From Prochilodus magdalenae (lineage: Eukaryota > Chordata > Actinopteri > Characiformes > Prochilodontidae): a stretch of DNA of 64,000 bases. This document shows, piece after piece, positions 59,095 through 64,000 of the stretch. Within the stretch, counting starts at the first letter, position 1; each line of letters starts with the position of its first letter. The translations under genes and the position numbers were made by a program. Location of the stretch: positions 186,001 to 250,000 of the forward strand of contig JAMWET010003139.1 in the NCBI GenBank assembly GCA_024036415.1. The letters run 5' to 3'. A model generated the notes under the pieces. It was not told where the DNA came from, did no database searches, and was given only the letters and a program-made list of their open reading frames with translations.

Positions 59095-61293
59095 ATCTAG
59101 TTGCTGAAGTTAAGAAGCGGGAAAAGAAATTTAAAGAACACAAAACCCGGATGAGAACTTACTGTACTTACTGAATGTACAAAGTGTAATTCAAGGCAAG
59201 CTGGAAGTACTAAAAATAAAATTGTATCAGCTACTCATGAACATCCTAGGGATTAGTAAAATAAACTGCAACACCTTCAATCAGGGGCACAAACCAAGAC
59301 TACATGGAGTGCCTTTCCTTGTCATCAAGACTGTAATTCTGTCATCCAGGTTTATGCCCTAACAATGAACCCAAGAGAGGAAGAAACTGAAGTTCAGCAA
59401 CTGCAAATAAGATGCCCTGCTCATGATTGGAGGCTGGATTGCTAAGGATGAAAATAAGAAGGTAAAAATAATTTAGGCAACATGGCCTGAAAAAGGCTAA
59501 TCAGCTTTTGTGAGTAAAATGACTTTTTCCGTAGTTAATACTTTTTTATGCATTCATAACAATACCTGTACATTTGGAGAAACCAAATAGATTACATTCT
59601 TGGCGGCAAAAGATCCATTTTAATTGCAAAGATATGACTTGAAGGAAGCTCAAAGTGAAGTTGAGAAAACATCAAGACTTCCAAAATATGATCTGGAGAT
59701 CATATCACCTGCCTTCAAAGAAACCATCAAGAACCAATTTCAAATTCTGGATATGACTGACAGAGAACAAAAGCAGCTATGGAAGGTTATCAAAAGAGAA
59801 TTAGAGAAAAAACACCTGTGAAGAATGAAAAGAAAAAAGTGAATGACTGATGATACAATGGAGATTACAAAAAAGATAAGAGAAGCCAAAAATGATGCAG
59901 AGTGCCAAACCATTAATCCCCTGTGGCTGCTAGAAATGACCTGGACCAGCGATACAACAACAGTTGTAAGGATGTTGCAAACAGGAGCATACATGTAAAT
60001 CAAGGATTGCTTTTTTTAAGAAGACATTTTTAAGAGATAAAAAATTAATTGTACCCATGAGCGGCTATGCTAAGAGATGGACAAAAAGGTCAAAAAATGT
60101 TGACGTTGGCTAGAAGAAAATTCCGTGCTGGGTTCTGAAGTCAGACAGGATACGAGATCAACACTGCAATTTGAACATAGCAATGCAAATATTTAATGAT
60201 TGTGAAGTTATGGAAAAATTGGCAATCAAATTTTGCCAGATTGCAAGAGGTCACTTTGTACCAAGGAAAGCAGACAAGAAAGACCATGCAAACTGTTGTC
60301 TAGTAGAATAAGGCAAATCGGAGTTGTTTCCTAAATCTGTAAGTTATTTCTAAGTGATCAGAACAGATTTGTGTGTCCAGACAACATCATCCTATATGCA
60401 TGGGCTGCGGAGGTAACAACACCATTGTCAGTAACTACTTAGCTACACTGGTGACATGGACAAACATGGATAAAGAAGAGATGGCCCTGCATCATCTCAC
60501 CCTACAAACAATTGTGACGGAGGGTTTGGTGCTCTTTATGAATTCCAGCAGTTCTGCCACTCTGGATTTGTCATCATTGTTGTCTGTCTTGTGATACAAA
60601 ACGCACTTAGAAATTCAGAGAGTCTAGACTAAGACATAATTGTAGAAATCGAATTAGAACCGCAATTCAAATTGTCTTCACATGAGGTTTAGATCAGATG
60701 TTTTGCTGTCCAGACTATCAGAAATCAATTTCAAAAGGCAAAAAATCTGATTTGGGCTTGCAGTCTGAATTAGAGATAACATTCCTTATGTATGCTGGAT
60801 TATTAAAAAAGTCAAAAGGGTCAAAATGTGCTTCAATGTCTACAGAAAAGTATTTAACCGCTTCACCATTGATGAGAAAGATGTGGAAATGGTGAATAGC
60901 TTTTGCCTACACAGACCAATTATTAACAAAAAAAGAATCCAGAAAGAGGAATGCCAGGAAAAATATAGATGTATTTGCTGTTATAGAAGACTATTGCATG
61001 TACCTTGGACAATCCTCAATCCTCAGGCCAGATAAAAACTAATGCTCTGCTATTTTGGACATATTCTGAAAAGAACCAATTCGTTGCAAAGTACCATCAT
61101 GCTTAGAATAGTTAAAGGTAAAAGAAGACAACTGGAAACAAGATGGATGGATACAATTAGAGGAATCATGAATAACCCATTCAGAAGCCTAGAGACCCAC
61201 AAAGAAGACAAGATATTCTGCAGAAACACTACTCATATTGTCACCAGGAGTTGGAACTGACTTGACAGCACTTAATAATAATAATAATAATAA
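59095..61293 (+). mobile_element. Ancient endonuclease-type LINE remnant
   Basis: A frameshifted, stop-filled non-LTR element in one orientation. Near 59225-59270 it reads like the endonuclease start (MNILGISK). Near 59430-59465 the IGGW..KDENKK stretch matches the usual IGDWNAKVG position. Near 60960-61030 CICCYRRLLHVPWT and at 61042-61150 CYFGHILKRTNSLQSTIML, then GKRRQLETRWMD, match the C-terminus that in related elements reads WRRLLRVPWT and FGH..RR.SLEKTIMLG. It ends GAACTGACTTGACAGCACTT plus (AAT)n, the tail type of such elements. Length and order are preserved but coding is destroyed. Confidence 0.75.
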
Positions 61294-61470
61294 GGAGAAT
61301 AACTTTATTTATAGAGCATTTGTCAGCTCAAAGTGCTTTACAGACAGGTAATAAAGTTGAACAGTGTAGAAGAACCTTTACACTCTCTTTTACAAGCACG
61401 GTTCTCTAAAGAACAATCCATCAAAATGCTATAAGGGAACCAAACGTAATTCTTCTAAGCAGTTGTGCAA
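61294..61470. repeat. Repeat fragment with GGTTCT/AGAACC MITE
   Basis: 61297-61350 (AACTTTATTTATAGAGCATT, then CTCAAAGTGCTTTACAGAC) is a common vertebrate repeat fragment. 61367-61470 has AGAAGAACC, GGTTCTCTAAAGAAC and GGGAACC words of the palindromic MITE family. Confidence 0.5.
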
Positions 61471-61559
61471 ACCAGCAACCATTGATTAACCTCTACATTC
61501 AAGAGTGAAGCCACCTACTACTGCTCACAGACACTGGGCTATAAACAGAAATCCCAACC

Positions 61560-62110
61560 ACTGTCCTTCCCTTAATGCCGGCTGACGGAGGCACCCTCAT
61601 CAAAGCTCTTGTTTTAATAGTTTTTTTAATCGGATCGAATTATAGCCAGTAAGAGGCCGAACCCATAAAAGACTGTGGCGCTGGACTTTCCTAACACTTC
61701 GTAATGAGCCCTTTTCAGCTTTTCAACGGCAAATCCCAAAGTGATTCATATTAGCCTGCGAAAAGCCACACGTGTGTAGGGTGTGATTAGAATGATTTAA
61801 CTGCCGTCTACATGGATAATGATGAGGGTCCATTGCTTATAATAGCAGCATGGCCTAGCTAATTTGAAATGAACGCATGCCTGCATCCATTCTCAGGGTG
61901 AGGGCTGGACGTGTTGTGTGTAGTGTAATTCTGAGAGTTAAAAAGGAAGCCAGTGTCTGAATGAGGCCATCTCTTCCATCCCCCTCCTGTATATGTGAGC
62001 TCAGCAGTGGGGACAGAGGCAGGGGTGAAGGAGATGCTCCAAACAGCAGGCGCCTATGGTCATCACTCACACTTACCCAAGTGACAGTACGCTCTGGCAG
62101 GACTACTTAT
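61560..62110. promoter_or_regulatory. Candidate conserved non-coding element
   Basis: Repeat-free block rich in homeodomain- and GATA-like words (GTTTTAATAG, AATTATAGCC, TGATTAGAATGATTTAAC, GGATAATGATGAGG) with balanced base composition. It has no codon-like structure beyond short frames. Conservation is not tested. Confidence 0.35.
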
Positions 62111-62281
62111 CTCCTCCACACCACAGAGAGAGAAAGAGAGATGCGGAGGGTGGGGGGCACCTCTCCTAATGTCCTGGGCAATTATCAAGTGTAAAAGAAT
62201 TAAGTAGGATGCACAGTGGCTTTGCTGTCGTCGGGTTAAGCCAAGAGCTACCTATTTTGGCCTGTTGAGTTGCCTTTGGAT

Positions 62282-62661
62282 TACAGTACTGTGCACACAG
62301 ATCACCCTACAGAAATATTTCTGAGGATATTAGATAATCAACTGGCCCAAAAAAGGGAAGGTCAATAAGAAATAAGTGAAGCAAATTGAGTTTCCAAAAA
62401 GTTATTAAAAGTTATAAAGAAATGGTCCTAATAGCTATACACAATCTGGTAGACCACCAAAACGGTCACCATCAGATAAACGAGCTGTGGAGATGTGAAA
62501 AGGGTGATCATATTAAATGCTGAAGAAATAGAGGCATCTGTGTTATGTGTATTTCTTAATTACTCTTAATGTAGGAAATTGGATTTTATAAAACTTGTAC
62601 TGAAGGAGCTTTTTTGAAAATAAATATATGAAGGGTGGTCTTTTACTTTTACACAGTACTA
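62282..62661. mobile_element. Tc1-like element remnant with inverted ends
   Basis: The left end ACAGTACTGTGCACACAGAT is mirrored by TTTTACACAGTACTACATG at the right. The interior (GTAGACCACCAAAACGGTCA, then AGATAAACGAGC) resembles the region between the DNA-binding helices of a Tc1 transposase (GRPPKRSPSDKRAV-like), too decayed to be active. Confidence 0.65.
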
Positions 62662-64000
62662 CATGTATACAGACAAATATTTAGGGTTATGCAACCTGTT
62701 GAATGAGCTGCCGTTGGAAGCATGATTTGGACCAACAACACAAACAGTCTGTATAGCATAGATAACGCTGAAAATTACCTTTTCAAATATAACGGCCTTC
62801 ACTACAACAGGTAGAACATTCCACTGAAAGGAGCAAGTAAGTGGCCCAAGGCCTTTTATTGTTCTCACTCCCTCATCTTTTCTCTCTCAGAAACACTTTA
62901 TGGACCAAGTATTCAGAATCTCTTCTACACTACCAGGCAAATGTATTTCTTTATTATGTTTTATGTATATATATATATATACAGTGTACTCCACTCCCAT
63001 CATGAGAAAAAGGTTTATTTGTGTGTTTTGAAACACACACACAGTCAATCATGTCTGAGAAATATATATTTGCAATATCAACAATAATAATAACTGGATA
63101 AACATAGCAAATGCCAAAACAAAGAGAGAACAAACCTTTGAGTCCAAACTGTTATGAGACCCCTGTGGTGAGCTGAAGCTCCAGCATGTAGGAGCTGTCC
63201 GAAGACAGTAGCAGAAAGCACTGAGTTGGGAGATTGGCTCCATTGTGATATTAATAAAAAGTCTCTCGGCCATAGACACTGAGCTGTCATCAATTATTAA
63301 TCGTGTGGCTGGTGCCGTTTTAAGTTTAAGAGCTGGTGTGAGGAGAAAAGAAAAGGAAACATGCTTTATCATTCCTTCCTTAGCCCATTACGTAGCTTGA
63401 GTACGTAACTAGAAGTTATTAGCACGCTGACACTGAGACATGCTCTGTTTATGGAAGACAAGTCACCGTATTTCATCCCATAATGTCTGCTCTACCCATC
63501 ATGCAGCAGATCTGCGCAATTAGTCACTCAAAAAAAGTCATTCAAAAAGATATTTAAGCTTTTTTGGGGGGGACTGGGTTGAAGGAGCAGGGGTCTTAGT
63601 ACAATTCCAGCTTTTCATGTGTTGTAGAAATGTAATTTTTTACATGGATCAACTGGTTAATCTGCAGTACCTGCACAACACCTTGTGTAGGCAATATGAC
63701 TTGATTTGACTTATTGATTTCGATTTTTTAATTGAAGAGATTTTTGCCTGAAAACACTGTTCGTCTCTTTCAACACTCAGCTGGTTTCTGTTGAGCACAC
63801 CGCTTCACGTCTAGAGCAATTTCACTGGGGATATTTACTTTTTGTGGAAGAAACTGGCTGAGTGAAATTGGATATTTAACCTATCCACCTAGTAACTGCT
63901 CAAAAAAAGGGGAACTATTTCCCATAGCCTTGCTCCCAATCATTCGATAATGGATGGTCTAACGGCAGGTTTGGAATTCTGAAGCAAAAGCACACTTACA
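62662..64000. other. Intergenic; possible conserved element at 63.1-63.4 kb
   Basis: No gene recognised. There is a (TA)n run near 62969-62982. 63120-63400 is repeat-poor with TGATATTAATAAAAAG, CATCAATTATTAATCG and CCGTTTTAAGTTTAAGAG words; the minus-strand frames here have no domain. The window ends without a gene boundary. Confidence 0.4.

Overview
The window is vertebrate nuclear DNA, almost certainly from a teleost fish and plausibly an ostariophysan (characin, catfish or relative; this narrower call is only an impression from the repeats). It has spliced genes with GT/AG introns, AT-rich introns and a dense mix of fish-type repeats: Tc1 remnants, palindromic MITEs, L2-type LINE tails and tRNA-derived SINEs. 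Nothing bacterial, viral or CRISPR-like was seen.

Positions 6.1-26.1 kb hold three protein-coding genes that I could assemble exon by exon, each with consistent splice phases throughout. (1) il4r, minus strand, 9 coding exons, 575 aa: interleukin-4 receptor alpha-like type I cytokine receptor. (2) nsmce1, plus strand, 7 coding exons, 274 aa: the variant-RING E3 ligase subunit of the SMC5/6 complex. (3) kdm8/jmjd5, minus strand, 7 coding exons, 406 aa: a JmjC 2-oxoglutarate oxygenase. il4r and nsmce1 are divergent, about 5 kb apart. nsmce1 and kdm8 converge, with only 558 bp between their stop codons. The order and relative orientation IL4R-NSMCE1-KDM8 match the human 16p12 cluster, so this is an old conserved block rather than a functional operon-like unit.

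Positions 1-6.1 kb are intergenic, with one LINE reverse-transcriptase fragment and MITE remnants. Positions 26.1-64 kb contain no host gene that I can recognise. This gene desert holds transposon debris (SINEs, MITEs, a 5'-truncated L2-type LINE with an open RT frame, Tc1-like elements, an ancient endonuclease-type LINE). Between these lie GC-richer, repeat-poor islands near 37.2-38.0, 42.1-42.5, 46.4-47.0, 54.1-55.3, 58.1-58.7, 61.6-62.1 and 63.1-63.4 kb that look like candidate conserved non-coding elements.

The most informative structure is at 49.5-53.5 kb. A local duplication preserves the empty target site of a LINE that is present in the other copy. The duplicate sits inside a decayed Tc1 element and is followed by a patchwork of re-copied Tc1 fragments, so the order of events can be read from the sequence. 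I found no convincing previously undescribed gene system.
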